Shown here: positions 28,527 through 37,285 of the stretch, in pieces
How positions within the stretch are numbered: position 1 is the stretch's first letter
Layout: the number at the start of each line of letters is the position of its first letter
Origin: Thermodesulfatator indicus DSM 15286
GTDB taxonomy: Bacteria; Desulfobacterota; Thermodesulfobacteria; Thermodesulfobacteriales; Thermodesulfatatoraceae
NCBI RefSeq assembly: GCF_000217795.1
Contig: NC_015681.1
Span: forward strand, 558,001-622,000
Reading direction: 5' to 3'
Length of the DNA stretch: 64,000 bases
The notes under the pieces: model-generated
What the model saw: only the letters and a program-made list of their open reading frames with translations
Database searches by the model: none
What the model was told of the DNA's origin: nothing
Translations under genes and position numbers: made by a program

Positions 28527-29696
28527 ATGAAAAAGCTTTTGTTGGCTATTTTAGTGTTGGCTTTGGGGTTTAGTGCACCTCTTCAGGCCGCGGAAAAAGA
28601 ACCTATAAAAATTGGGGCGCTTTTTGCCCTTTCAGGCCCGGCGGCCTTTATCGGCACGCCTACCAAGCTGGTGGCGGAAATGGCAGTGGCGGAAATCAAC
28701 AAACAGGGAGGCATAAACGGGCGGCCTATAAAACTCATCATGGCTGACACCGAAGGAGACCCTACCAAGGCCGTCATGGCGGTAAAACGCCTTATTGAGG
28801 TAGAAAAGGTAGTGGCCCTGATTGGCCCCACGCGCACCGGCACCGGCATGGCTATAAAACCCATTGTAGAAAGGGCCCGTGTGCCCATTGTTATGACGGT
28901 GGGTGGAGACCCGGTCATTATGGAAGGCGGCCGCTTCGGTACCGCACGTTTTATTTTTAAGGCCCCCCAGCGTTCCTCTACCGCTGTTAAAAAAATCTAT
29001 ATCTATCTCAAAGAAAAGGGGTTAAAGCGGGTGGCCATTCTTACGGCCTCTGACGGCTTCGGGCAAGATGGCCGTCGCTGGCTAAAGAAACTGGCTCCAG
29101 AGTTTGGTTTGACTATCGTAGGGGAAGAAAGTTTTAACCCCACGGATACCGACATGAGCGGCCAGCTAAGGCGCCTAATGGCCAAAAATCCCCAGGTGAT
29201 CATCTGCTGGACCATTGGCCCCGCTGGCGCCAACGTGGCCAAAGACGTGAAGCGCCTGGGAATCAAAGTGCCTCTTTTCCAGTGCCACGGCTTGCCTGAC
29301 CCTAAATACATTGAGTTAGCCGGGCCAGCCGCTGAAGGCAACCTTATGCCTTCAACCAAACTTATGGCCTGGGAGCAACTTCCTGATTCCGACCCCCAAA
29401 AACCCGTTATCGCCCGCTTTGTTTATCTTTACAAGGAAGTCTATAAGCTTGATAAGAAATTCCCCATTAACACCCACTCAGGCTACGCCTGGGACGCGGT
29501 AAATCTTTTAGTTTTGGCCATGAAAAAAGCCGGCCCTGACCGTGAAGGTATCCGTGACGCCCTTGAAAAGATTAACGGTTACGTTGGAGTTTCGGGTATT
29601 TATCGCCTAAGCCCCAAGGATCACTGTGGCCTTGACGTTGACTCCATGATTATCGTGAAGATTGAGAACGGGAAATGGAAGCTAGAGGCGTATTAA
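28527..29696 (+). CDS. Branched-chain amino-acid type ABC transporter binding protein (LivK-like)
   Basis: A 389-residue periplasmic protein with a signal peptide of about 22 residues ending APLQA. The mature part starts IKIGALFALSGPAAFIG, the usual opening of type 1 receptor proteins, with MAVAEINKQGGINGRPI following. No permease or ATPase genes (livHMGF) are nearby, so it would work with a system encoded elsewhere, or act as a sensor domain partner. The ligand is not determinable. It overlaps the HAD gene by 22 bases. Confidence 0.9.
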   Translation: MKKLLLAILVLALGFSAPLQAAEKEPIKIGALFALSGPAAFIGTPTKLVAEMAVAEINKQGGINGRPIKLIMADTEGDPTKAVMAVKRLIEVEKVVALIGPTRTGTGMAIKPIVERARVPIVMTVGGDPVIMEGGRFGTARFIFKAPQRSSTAVKKIYIYLKEKGLKRVAILTASDGFGQDGRRWLKKLAPEFGLTIVGEESFNPTDTDMSGQLRRLMAKNPQVIICWTIGPAGANVAKDVKRLGIKVPLFQCHGLPDPKYIELAGPAAEGNLMPSTKLMAWEQLPDSDPQKPVIARFVYLYKEVYKLDKKFPINTHSGYAWDAVNLLVLAMKKAGPDREGIRDALEKINGYVGVSGIYRLSPKDHCGLDVDSMIIVKIENGKWKLEAY

Positions 29697-30325
29697 AACT
29701 CCTGGTTTTTGACTGTGACGGCGTCCTTTTTGATTCGCGGGAGGCGAACCGGGCCTATTACAACGCCATCTGTGAGGCCATGGGGCGCCCTCCCCTCTCT
29801 GAAGAAGAGCTTGAAGTCGTCCATATGCAAACCGCGGAAAACTCAGTGCGCTATCTCTTCAGAAACCAGCCCGAGTTGATAGATAAGGCCCTTGAGTTTC
29901 AAAAAAGCCTGAATTACGAAAAATTTATTCATTTAATGAAACCAGAGCCCGGCCTTGAAGAACTGGTAAAAAGCATCCGCCCGCCGGTTAAAACCGCTAT
30001 TTCCACGAATAGAACCACCACCATGGGGCGCCTGTTGGAAATTTTTAATTACGAGCCGTTTTTTGACCTAGTGGTAACTGCCTTGGTGTCTCCCAAGCCT
30101 AAACCACACCCTGAGGCCCTAAAAATGATACTTGATCATTTCAGGGTAACGCCCAAAGAGGTGCTTTATGTGGGAGATACCGAAGTAGATTATAAATTGA
30201 CTAAAGCTTTGAATGTGCCTTTAGTGGCCTTTAAGAATCCAAACTTAGAGGCCGATTTCCATGTAAAGAGCTTTTACGAATTACAAAACTTAATAAAAGA
30301 AACATTCTTATTACGGGGAGTATAA
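29675..30325 (+). CDS. HAD-superfamily hydrolase (phosphoglycolate phosphatase-like)
   Basis: A 216-residue HAD hydrolase. Motif I is VFDCDGVLFD (D13 nucleophile, D15 acid/base), motif II is TAISTNRTT, and motif IV is YVGDTEVDYKLT with the lysine of motif III in SPKPKPHPEAL. The helical cap lies between about 20 and 85. This is the Gph/phosphatase type; substrate is unknown. The ATG at 29675 is inside the LivK-like gene. It is followed directly by a repeat island. Confidence 0.88.
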   Translation: MEARGVLKLLVFDCDGVLFDSREANRAYYNAICEAMGRPPLSEEELEVVHMQTAENSVRYLFRNQPELIDKALEFQKSLNYEKFIHLMKPEPGLEELVKSIRPPVKTAISTNRTTTMGRLLEIFNYEPFFDLVVTALVSPKPKPHPEALKMILDHFRVTPKEVLYVGDTEVDYKLTKALNVPLVAFKNPNLEADFHVKSFYELQNLIKETFLLRGV

Positions 30326-30330
30326 AACAG

Positions 30331-30815
30331 ATGACAATTTCGGAATCCCTGCGCGCGAAGCAAAGCAGTCCCTGTCGCGAAGCGACTCAGTCGCCGTGGC
30401 GATCTCTAAGACTCCGATGCCCACGTTCGGGACCGAGATTACTTCGTCGGCACTTCGTGCCTCCTCGTAATGACCCTGAGGGATCACTTCGTCGCGCATT
30501 CGCGCTCCTCGTAATGACCCGGTTGGGCCACTTCTTTGGTACTTTGTACCTCCTCGTGAGATTGCTTCGGCTGCTAACGCAGCCTCGCAATGACCTAAAA
30601 AAAATAACGCAGCAGCCTCGCAATGACACCCTTACTTGTCACTGCGAAGACCTTTTAGGGAGATCCCTTCGCTACGCTCGGGACAGGCAAAGCAGTCTCC
30701 GTAATATTACCAGTGGCCAGCAGCCATTGGCCATCCACCATGTAGTCACTGCGAGCACTTACTATATTTGTCACTGCGAGCGAAGCGAAGCAGTCTCAAA
30801 CTTTAAAAATTAGGT
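30331..30815. repeat. Composite repeat island (GCGAAGCAATCTC family), between HAD and sensor kinase genes
   Basis: About 485 bases with no credible gene. It contains several copies of arms reading roughly gtcactgcgag and gaagcagtctc that can pair as hairpins, a ccatc-rich segment at 30711-30745, and a module reading gatcccttcgctacgctcggg at 30663-30683 also found at 38096, 40386 and 47585. Copies occur in both orientations. The open frames across it translate to Arg/Ser-rich strings (for example CHCERSEAVSN) that repeat wherever the DNA repeats, so they are not coding. Confidence 0.85.
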
Positions 30816-30822
30816 CATTTTT

Positions 30823-32193
30823 ATGTTTAAAAGGCTAATTATTGCTTACTTCTTTCTATTTCTTTTCATAAGCATTTACTTTGCTTATACTTCCATTACC
30901 TTTACCTCAGAAATACTTGATGATCTAGCAACTAAAAATGCCAAACGGCTTGTCTATATTGTTTTAGATCAAAATAAAGAAATAAATGACCAAGCTATAT
31001 TGAGTCTCAAAAGAATCGTTGGTGGTGAAATTTTCATATACAGTAAGGCTGGAGATTTGTTATTATCTTCTATAAAAAAAGAAGCTATCCCTCAAGCATT
31101 AAAAAAACTTACTAAAGAAGAACTTGAAACCTTAAAAGCAGGACCAATAGTAAAAAAAATAACTCTCAACAATCAGAAATACCGTTTTATTCTCTTTGAA
31201 GCCAAGTTGACTAAAGACATCTCAGCTTATTTTGGCATACTTTTACCCACCACTACTGAAGAACAGATTAAAGCAAATCTCATATTTGGCTTAATTTATA
31301 CTTCTTTTGCTGGACTAGTGTTTATGTTGGTGGTGAGCTGGCTACTTAGCCGCTCTATAACTCAACCTTTGGAAGAACTAGCAGAAGAGACCAGACAGAT
31401 TGGCCGCGGAAAGTGGAAAAAGATTCCGGAAAAGGGGCCTGCTGAAGTAAAAAGCCTCGCCCGAGCCCTTAATCAGATGTCCCAGGAGATTAAAGAATAC
31501 CAGCAGCGCCTGCTAGAGGCAGAAAGGCTTTCTACCACGGCTCAGTTGGCGGCAAGCATTGCCCACGAAATTAAAAATCCCTTAACCAGCCTGAAACTGG
31601 CCTCAGAAATTCTTTGTGAATTCGCCAAAAATAACCCTACTCTTTCTAAAAGGGCTCAGATGGTTCTTTCAGAGACGGCTAGGCTTGAAAAGATTTTACA
31701 GAACATGCTGGCCAAAACCAAGAAAATTCAGGTGGTGCGTGAGGTAGTTGATGTCAACGCCCTGGTAAAAGAAGTAACCCGGATGGCGGAAAACCAATTC
31801 AAGGCTCGAAAACAAAAATTTACAGTAGAACTAGCCGAACAACCCATAAAAATTTCGGCAGACCCAGAAAAGATAAAGCAAGTCTTATGGAACATTCTGA
31901 ATAACGCCTGGGAAGCCACCCCTGAAGAGGGTGAAATAAAAGTTCGCACGGAACTAACGGAAAAAGGTGCAGAAATTATCGTGGAAGATTCTGGCCCGGG
32001 TATCCCCGAAGATAGAGTAAAAGACCTGTTTCGTCCTTTTTATTCAACCAAACCTGGAGGTACCGGCCTGGGATTAGCGGTTAGTCGCCAGATAGTACTT
32101 TTCCACGGCGGAGAACTAATCCTTGAAAACCGTGAGGAAGGCGGGGCCAGGGTGCGCGTTATCCTCCCACCTCTTTCAGAATCTCGAGACTAA
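30823..32193 (+). CDS. Orphan membrane sensor histidine kinase
   Basis: A 456-residue kinase. TM1 is about 5-25, a periplasmic sensor region about 26-150, TM2 about 152-176, then HAMP (176-228). The phosphorylated His is H248 (AASIAHEIKNPLTSLKL), N361 is the N-box (NILNNAWEAT), and G1 DSGPG is at 389-393, G2 GTGLGL at 413-418. No response regulator gene is adjacent. It sits directly behind a repeat island, and its 3' end overlaps the convergent M20 peptidase gene by 35 bases. The lone receiver at 8162 and the Hpt at 4736 are possible partners, but there is no direct evidence. Confidence 0.93.
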   Translation: MFKRLIIAYFFLFLFISIYFAYTSITFTSEILDDLATKNAKRLVYIVLDQNKEINDQAILSLKRIVGGEIFIYSKAGDLLLSSIKKEAIPQALKKLTKEELETLKAGPIVKKITLNNQKYRFILFEAKLTKDISAYFGILLPTTTEEQIKANLIFGLIYTSFAGLVFMLVVSWLLSRSITQPLEELAEETRQIGRGKWKKIPEKGPAEVKSLARALNQMSQEIKEYQQRLLEAERLSTTAQLAASIAHEIKNPLTSLKLASEILCEFAKNNPTLSKRAQMVLSETARLEKILQNMLAKTKKIQVVREVVDVNALVKEVTRMAENQFKARKQKFTVELAEQPIKISADPEKIKQVLWNILNNAWEATPEEGEIKVRTELTEKGAEIIVEDSGPGIPEDRVKDLFRPFYSTKPGGTGLGLAVSRQIVLFHGGELILENREEGGARVRVILPPLSESRD

Positions 32194-33283
32194 GACGAGC
32201 CGCCAATAAAAATTCGTCAAAAGGTAGACATTCCTCGGTGGTGTGGACCTTTTTCATCCCGGTGCCCAGGATGACACAGGGAAAACCTTTGTCGTTAAAA
32301 ATGTTGGCGTCAGAGCCACCCCCGGTGGTAGAAATACGAAGCTTTTGCCCTAAATTGTTAGCCGCTTTAAGGGCTGTTTTTATGACCGGGTGTTTTTCGC
32401 TGACATACATAAGGGGATAATCTTTCACTTTGTCGTAATGAATTTTTGGCAAATCTTTTTCCTGTCTGGGATAGACCTTAACCGCCTCCTCAAAGCTTGA
32501 AATGATATGCTGCCACTGGGCCTTAAGTGTTTCCCGATTATGGCTCCTTACCTCACCTTCAACAACTACCTCTGCAGGGACAATATTGGTGGCCTTCCCA
32601 CCCTTAATAGTGCCGATGTTGGCGGTAGTCTCTTCATCTATACGGCCAAGGGTAATGCCCGCAATGGCCTCTGAGGCAATTTTTATGGCGTTAATACCAG
32701 CCTCAGGGTTAATACCGGCGTGGGCGGCCTTACCTAGAACTTTGATGGTAAATCTTATGGCCTCCGGTGCTTTGTTAATCAGTTCTAATGGATCTACGCT
32801 ATCCAGGGCATAACCAAAGGGTGCTGAAAGTAGGCTATAGTCAAGGTGTTTGGCCCCTAAAAGGCCTATTTCCTCGCAGGTGGTAAAAACAAATTCAACG
32901 GGAAAGGAAAGCTTGTTTTCTTTTATCACGTGGGCTAACTCTAGAAAAATGGCGATAGCGCTTTTATCATCAGCACCACAGATGGTGCGGCCATCGCTTT
33001 TAAAAACCCCGTTAGTAAAGATGATCTTGGGAGAATCCGTAGGTTCAACGGTGTCCATGTGCGCGGCTAAAAAGACTCTGGCCCTGGACGAAGGGCTAAG
33101 CTTAACTACGAGATTTCCTACCTCGGAGCCTGTACGAGGAGCCGAGTCATCAAAAAGGCACTGGGCTCCTAAGGCCTCAAACTTTTCTTGTAGATATCGG
33201 GCGATAGCCCCTTCGCGGCGCGAAGGGCTTTCTATGTGGGCCAGCTCCAGAAAAAATTGCTTAAGCCTTTCTTCGTTAATCAT
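32159..33283 (-). CDS. M20-family peptidase (PepT/tripeptidase-like)
   Basis: A 374-residue co-catalytic zinc peptidase. Ligands and catalytic residues in order: H75 and D77 (AAHMDTVEP), bridging D105 (GADDKSA), E137/E138 (TTCEEIGLLG) and D161 (LDSVDP); a final His lies in KKVHTTEEC near the C-terminus. It probably cleaves short peptides in the cytoplasm. It starts two bases after the acylphosphatase stop. The last 35 bases are shared with the 3' end of the sensor kinase on the opposite strand. Confidence 0.9.
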   Translation of the reverse strand: MINEERLKQFFLELAHIESPSRREGAIARYLQEKFEALGAQCLFDDSAPRTGSEVGNLVVKLSPSSRARVFLAAHMDTVEPTDSPKIIFTNGVFKSDGRTICGADDKSAIAIFLELAHVIKENKLSFPVEFVFTTCEEIGLLGAKHLDYSLLSAPFGYALDSVDPLELINKAPEAIRFTIKVLGKAAHAGINPEAGINAIKIASEAIAGITLGRIDEETTANIGTIKGGKATNIVPAEVVVEGEVRSHNRETLKAQWQHIISSFEEAVKVYPRQEKDLPKIHYDKVKDYPLMYVSEKHPVIKTALKAANNLGQKLRISTTGGGSDANIFNDKGFPCVILGTGMKKVHTTEECLPFDEFLLAARLSLEILKEVGG

Positions 33284-33285
33284 GG

Positions 33286-33564
33286 CTAGTACCTTATCTC
33301 AAACTTATCAAACTCGCCAGTGTAGGGTTCCTCTATAACTTCGACTTTTTCTACCCGAGACATAGGTGAACCCTTGTGGCACCACTTTATCATGGCCTCT
33401 ACGGCCTCCTCATCGCCTTCAAAAACCGCCTCCACCCGGCCGTCGGGGAGATTGCGCACCCAGCCTTTAAGGCCGAGCTTTTCAGCTTCTTCTTTGGTGT
33501 AAGCCCTGAACCACACCCCCTGGACTAACCCCGAAATATAGACATGAGCACGCTTTTTGGCCAT
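33286..33564 (-). CDS. acyP: Acylphosphatase
   Basis: A 92-residue enzyme hydrolysing acyl phosphates. Both catalytic residues are present: R20 in GLVQGVWFR and N38 in GWVRNLPDG. The fold motif [13 protein letters not shown] is intact and length is normal. The ribosome-binding site is aaggagg. It is the first gene of a two-gene unit with the M20 peptidase. Confidence 0.95.
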   Translation of the reverse strand: MAKKRAHVYISGLVQGVWFRAYTKEEAEKLGLKGWVRNLPDGRVEAVFEGDEEAVEAMIKWCHKGSPMSRVEKVEVIEEPYTGEFDKFEIRY

Positions 33565-33624
33565 GGCCTACCTCCTTCGTAGTAGCTTAAGGAGAGTTTA
33601 CTTCAAGTTCAGCCATTTAAAAAG

Positions 33625-33640
33625 TTTTGCCTGTCCCTTA
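33625..33640 (-). repeat. Short dispersed repeat, GGGACAGGC core (copy 2)
   Basis: Reads ttttgcctgtccctta on the plus strand in the 156-base gap between the divergent acylphosphatase and FapA-like genes. Same core as the RAYT-associated copies at 60-61 kb. Confidence 0.55.
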
Positions 33641-33720
33641 CCATAAACGCGTAAGAGGACTTCGCTCCCAATATCAAGTCCTTATTTGCGAAATTCCTAA
33701 AAGATGCCGAATAATTAAAT

Positions 33721-35121
33721 ATGAGCATCCATTCTGATTTCCCCAAAGAAGGACTACCTGTCCTAAACGGAGACTTTTTGCTCTATTTGAGCCAGGATCA
33801 CCAGTGTGTCTATCTGGAGGCTGTTGTTCCCAAAAGGGACATAAGCCCTGAAGAACACCAAGAACTGGTAAAATTACTCAAAGAAAAAGGCGTAGTGTAT
33901 GGCCTTCTTCACGAACCAGTGTGGGAAGGAGAAAGATTGATCCTTGCCAGAGGGAAGCTTCCCGAACACGGAGAAGATGCCTCTCTGGAATGGCTAGTAG
34001 AATTTGAAAAAGAAACTAAAGAAGACGAAGAGCAAATAGATTATCGTGAACAAAAGGGCATTTTTTGCGTAAGAAAGGGCCAGGAAATAGCCGTTAAAAC
34101 ACCTCCTACTTCTGGTACCCCAGGGGTTACAGTTTTCGGAAAAGAAATCCCCGCCAAAACCGGTAGAGACCTTACCATTAAAACTAACGAAAATGTAGGC
34201 TTTGACCCTAAAAGCCAGACATATTTTGCCAAAACCAGCGGAGTCATAAAGGTCTTCGGCCAACACCTAGAAATCCATCCCGAGCTATATATCCATGGCG
34301 ATGTTGACTGGGATGTAGGAAATATTCGCTTCTACGGAGAAAAATTAATTATTTCAGGAGACGTAAAACGGGGCTTTAAAGTTTTAGTAGAAGGAGACTT
34401 AGAAATTCTCGGTAACGTAGAAGATGAAACCAGCATAGAAGTTTATGGAAATCTTTTAATCGAAGGGTTGGTTATAGGAGAAAAGGTTAAAGTTTTTTGC
34501 GCTGGCCAGGCCCGAATAGGCGCGGTTGAATATTCAACCCTTGAAATAAAAAAAGACCTGGTGGTAACCGATTATCTCCTTGGTAGTAAAGTAAAAGTTG
34601 GGGGGGATATTTTTGTTACCGAAGGCATTGGAAGCATTGTGGGTGGTGAGATTTGTGCACGAGGAAATATTACCGCCGCTATCCTGGGAAGCCGAGCAAA
34701 TATAGAAACAATTATCCACGCTGGATACGAAGAAGAGCTTGATCAAAAAATAAAAGAAGTTCGAGAGAAGCTGGCTAAAATAGAAAGCAACAAGGCCTTT
34801 CTAAGAGAAGCCCTCAAAAAAGGTATTAACTTACTCAAACTTAAAAAACTTACTCGTGAACAAATAAAAGAATTAGAGAAAATAAAGCTCTCTTTTGAAA
34901 ACCTATTATTACTTGAAGAAAGTTATCGGGAAGAGTTAAAAAAACTCTTTGAAAAAGTGTTGCTATTTGAAAAACAAGCCGAGGTAAAAGCCCTTGAACA
35001 GGTTTTTGGCGGCGTGAAAGTGATTATTGGAAAAGAAGTTTTGAAAGTTACTAAAAACCTCAAGGCCTGTAAGTTCAGGCTTAAAAGTGGGAAAATAGCT
35101 GTTTTTAAGGTCGATGGATAA
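33721..35121 (+). CDS. FapA-like protein (DUF342)
   Basis: A 466-residue protein with the DUF342 layout. About residues 100-330 are a right-handed beta-helix-like region rich in Gly/Val turns (VYGNLLIEGLVIGEKVKVFCAGQARIG and similar, described here in part), after an N-terminal region with TPPTSGTPGVTVFGK. Residues about 335-420 form a Lys/Glu-rich coiled coil, and a small beta domain closes the protein. FapA-family members have roles in polar flagellar or surface-structure assembly in some species, but no flagellar genes are nearby. No strong Shine-Dalgarno is seen before the ATG. The end overlaps DUF190 convergently by 17 bases. Confidence 0.8.
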   Translation: MSIHSDFPKEGLPVLNGDFLLYLSQDHQCVYLEAVVPKRDISPEEHQELVKLLKEKGVVYGLLHEPVWEGERLILARGKLPEHGEDASLEWLVEFEKETKEDEEQIDYREQKGIFCVRKGQEIAVKTPPTSGTPGVTVFGKEIPAKTGRDLTIKTNENVGFDPKSQTYFAKTSGVIKVFGQHLEIHPELYIHGDVDWDVGNIRFYGEKLIISGDVKRGFKVLVEGDLEILGNVEDETSIEVYGNLLIEGLVIGEKVKVFCAGQARIGAVEYSTLEIKKDLVVTDYLLGSKVKVGGDIFVTEGIGSIVGGEICARGNITAAILGSRANIETIIHAGYEEELDQKIKEVREKLAKIESNKAFLREALKKGINLLKLKKLTREQIKELEKIKLSFENLLLLEESYREELKKLFEKVLLFEKQAEVKALEQVFGGVKVIIGKEVLKVTKNLKACKFRLKSGKIAVFKVDG

Positions 35122-35419
35122 CTTTTATGTCAGTAACGGTGATAAGGCCTTTGTGAACAATCTTTTGAAGCTCGGGCAAAAGGGTTTCAATAACCTCTTC
35201 TTTTTCAATAACTTCAATTTTTAAAGGAAGGCCAGTACTAGCGCGCAGGATACTCACCGTGTGGACAATTTTATCATGCCCCCAGCCCAATACCCCTTTA
35301 AAAACCGTAGCGCCTTCTATTCCTTTTTCCGTCAAAAAGGCCAAAACTTCTTTATACAAGAGGCCCTTTTCACCTTTTTCGTCTTCATCAATGTAAATTG
35401 AAAGCAATTTGTAATTCAT
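35105..35419 (-). CDS. DUF190 family protein (PII-like)
   Basis: A 104-residue PII-like ferredoxin-fold protein: MNYKLLSIYIDEDEKGEKGLLYKEV, then GATVFKGVLGWG, is the DUF190 pattern. DUF190 genes often accompany crcB fluoride channel genes; here it lies eight bases behind crcB on the same strand. A regulatory role for the channel is inference. Its 3' end overlaps that of the FapA-like gene. Confidence 0.87.
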   Translation of the reverse strand: MNYKLLSIYIDEDEKGEKGLLYKEVLAFLTEKGIEGATVFKGVLGWGHDKIVHTVSILRASTGLPLKIEVIEKEEVIETLLPELQKIVHKGLITVTDIKVIHRP

Positions 35420-35426
35420 AATCTTA

Positions 35427-35804
35427 TTAAATCAAAAAGGTTCTGGCTGCCCAAATGCCAAGCCTTACTCCAATTAAACCTAAACTTAAACTTATGGCCA
35501 CATTTAAAAAAGCAAGAAAAAACTGCCCACCTTCAAGTAAAGAATTGGTTTCATAAGCAAAGGTAGAAAAAGTAGTAAAAGCACCAAGAAACCCTATAGC
35601 CAAAAACATGCGCATTTCAGGAGAGACTAAAAGAGCCTCACTGGCAAGTGTCATTAAAAAGCCCAACAAAAATGACCCAAGGGCATTTACCACTAAAGTT
35701 CCCAAAGGAAAGCGAGTGGAAAAATGTAAGGCCAGGCCGGATACCCAATACCTGGCTATAGCTCCAAAAAAACCACCTGCACCTACTAACAAATATGACT
35801 TCAT
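35427..35804 (-). CDS. crcB: Fluoride efflux channel CrcB/Fluc
   Basis: A 125-residue four-helix membrane protein that dimerises to pass fluoride out of the cell. GGFFGAIARYW opens the first helix, GTLVVNALGSFLLGF carries the conserved Asn (N40), and GAFTTFSTFAYE is the third-helix sodium/phenylalanine signature. A single full-length copy, not a split pair. The start overlaps the end of the glycosyltransferase gene by four bases, so there is no room for a crcB-type riboswitch directly upstream. Confidence 0.94.
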   Translation of the reverse strand: MKSYLLVGAGGFFGAIARYWVSGLALHFSTRFPLGTLVVNALGSFLLGFLMTLASEALLVSPEMRMFLAIGFLGAFTTFSTFAYETNSLLEGGQFFLAFLNVAISLSLGLIGVRLGIWAARTFLI

Positions 35805-37285
35805 CTTTTATCCAGGTAAGGACACATTTTTAAATTGTATCCTTTAAAAATAACAGATTGTCGTTTTTTGCCAAATATATTTTTTTTATATTGGCCGAGA
35901 AAAACTAATTTTTCAAAACAGGAAGCGTACCTTTTAGCCTCAGACCGTGAAGAAAGAACCAAAATAGCATCTTCACCAAGCCTTTTGTGAAGGCCATCCC
36001 ACAGATCGTACTGACTTTTTACATATCCTTGCCAGAAGGTATAGGTGTGAGGCCTATCAGGTAGGTAAAACGCAAGCTCAGAGGCAAAATCCCTTCGCAA
36101 GGTAATAACCAGTTCCTGGTTTTTTCTTTCTTTCTGGACCCAGCTAGCAAAGTCACGCCAGTCAGTAAATTTATAAAGGAGCCTTTGAAGCTTTGGTGGA
36201 AATATTTCTGGGGTGCGGGCCAATTGATATGTAGCCATCATTACCAGCATTCCGAGAATTATGCCCGCGAAGAATAAGCCCCGCACCAAGCGCTTTTGGC
36301 TCTCACCCCAGGACCCACGCAAAACCAAAGCAGAAAGCATCACAAAGCCCGCGGCGTAAAAAGGATACGGCCAGTTGGCATTTACCTTTCTTAAAAGCGA
36401 AAGGGGCAAAACCAGTGCCAGAGGTAAAGCGGAGAACACAAAGAGAAATAAAAGCTTTTCATTATTTCGCAATTTTTCTTTTGATAAAAACAGGGCAAAG
36501 ACAAAAAGCATAAGCCCGAAAATTATAGGGGTAATAACGCCGGCTTGTTCTCCAAGAAAGATAAGAGGCCCCAAAAAGTTGAGCCATTCTTCTTCAAAGT
36601 GGTGAGAAGTGTGTTTGAAAGTAATCCAGCCGTGTTTGGCATTCCAGAGTAGATTGGGAAGAATCATCAAAAAGACTATTAAGGCCACCAGATAGGATTT
36701 AGGGCTTTTTAAAAGGGAGCGTTTCTCACGGCTCAAAGCCAGCCAGACAAAAAAGAACACCAGAAAGGCTATCATGGTTTGTTTGGTGAGTAATCCCAGC
36801 CCTATCACTATGCCTAGGAAGAAAAAGTCTTTAAACTTTTGGCTTTCAGCTGCTTGCCAGGCCAGACAAAGGGCCAGGGCCCAGAAGGCGAAAAGAGGCG
36901 GATCGATGGTCATTACAAAACTATAGACAGCTGCAAGCGGGCTTGCCGCTGCCGCCACCATGGCCCAAAAGCCGACTTTCTCGTCAAAGAGGAGTTTGCC
37001 CAGGTAAAAAACAAAGGCAAGATAAGCCGTATGAAAAAGGGCCGCTGGCACACGGATACCGTATTCACTTACACCCAAAACATGGGTAAAAACGTGAATA
37101 ATCCAGGCTATCATCGGGGGCTTGCTGTAATAACCCCAGGCAAGATGCCGTGACCAATCCCAGTAATAGGCCTCATCTGGAGAGAGATTAAGCCCTATTA
37201 GCTGGATAAAAGAAATACGCCCAGCCAGAAGCACCAGTAAAATAAGACCTGCCGGACTAAAGAGTGAATTAAAAAAAGTTTTCAT
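35801..37285 (-). CDS. ArnT-like membrane glycosyltransferase (GT83/PMT_2 type)
   Basis: A 494-residue protein with about twelve hydrophobic helices. The catalytic first-loop acids are D37-E38 (LSPDEAYYWDWS), with YYSKPPMIAWI next; this is the ArnT/PMT pattern that moves a sugar from a polyprenyl-phosphate carrier to lipid A or protein. The soluble C-terminal part (about 370-490) has no recognised motif. The PAP2 phosphatase gene lies immediately upstream with a 4-base overlap, suggesting lipid A or cell-envelope modification. The sugar is unknown. Confidence 0.88.
   Translation of the reverse strand: MKTFFNSLFSPAGLILLVLLAGRISFIQLIGLNLSPDEAYYWDWSRHLAWGYYSKPPMIAWIIHVFTHVLGVSEYGIRVPAALFHTAYLAFVFYLGKLLFDEKVGFWAMVAAAASPLAAVYSFVMTIDPPLFAFWALALCLAWQAAESQKFKDFFFLGIVIGLGLLTKQTMIAFLVFFFVWLALSREKRSLLKSPKSYLVALIVFLMILPNLLWNAKHGWITFKHTSHHFEEEWLNFLGPLIFLGEQAGVITPIIFGLMLFVFALFLSKEKLRNNEKLLFLFVFSALPLALVLPLSLLRKVNANWPYPFYAAGFVMLSALVLRGSWGESQKRLVRGLFFAGIILGMLVMMATYQLARTPEIFPPKLQRLLYKFTDWRDFASWVQKERKNQELVITLRRDFASELAFYLPDRPHTYTFWQGYVKSQYDLWDGLHKRLGEDAILVLSSRSEAKRYASCFEKLVFLGQYKKNIFGKKRQSVIFKGYNLKMCPYLDKR

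Noticed and set aside
30331-30813. A 160-codon open frame on the plus strand with Arg/Ser-rich translation
   Set aside because: The translation repeats wherever the DNA repeats (CHCE, SLRG, RNDP strings), and the same happens in the other islands, so it follows the repeat and not a protein.
35805-35900. Fluoride riboswitch for crcB
   Set aside because: crcB overlaps the end of the glycosyltransferase gene by four bases, so no leader exists at this place.
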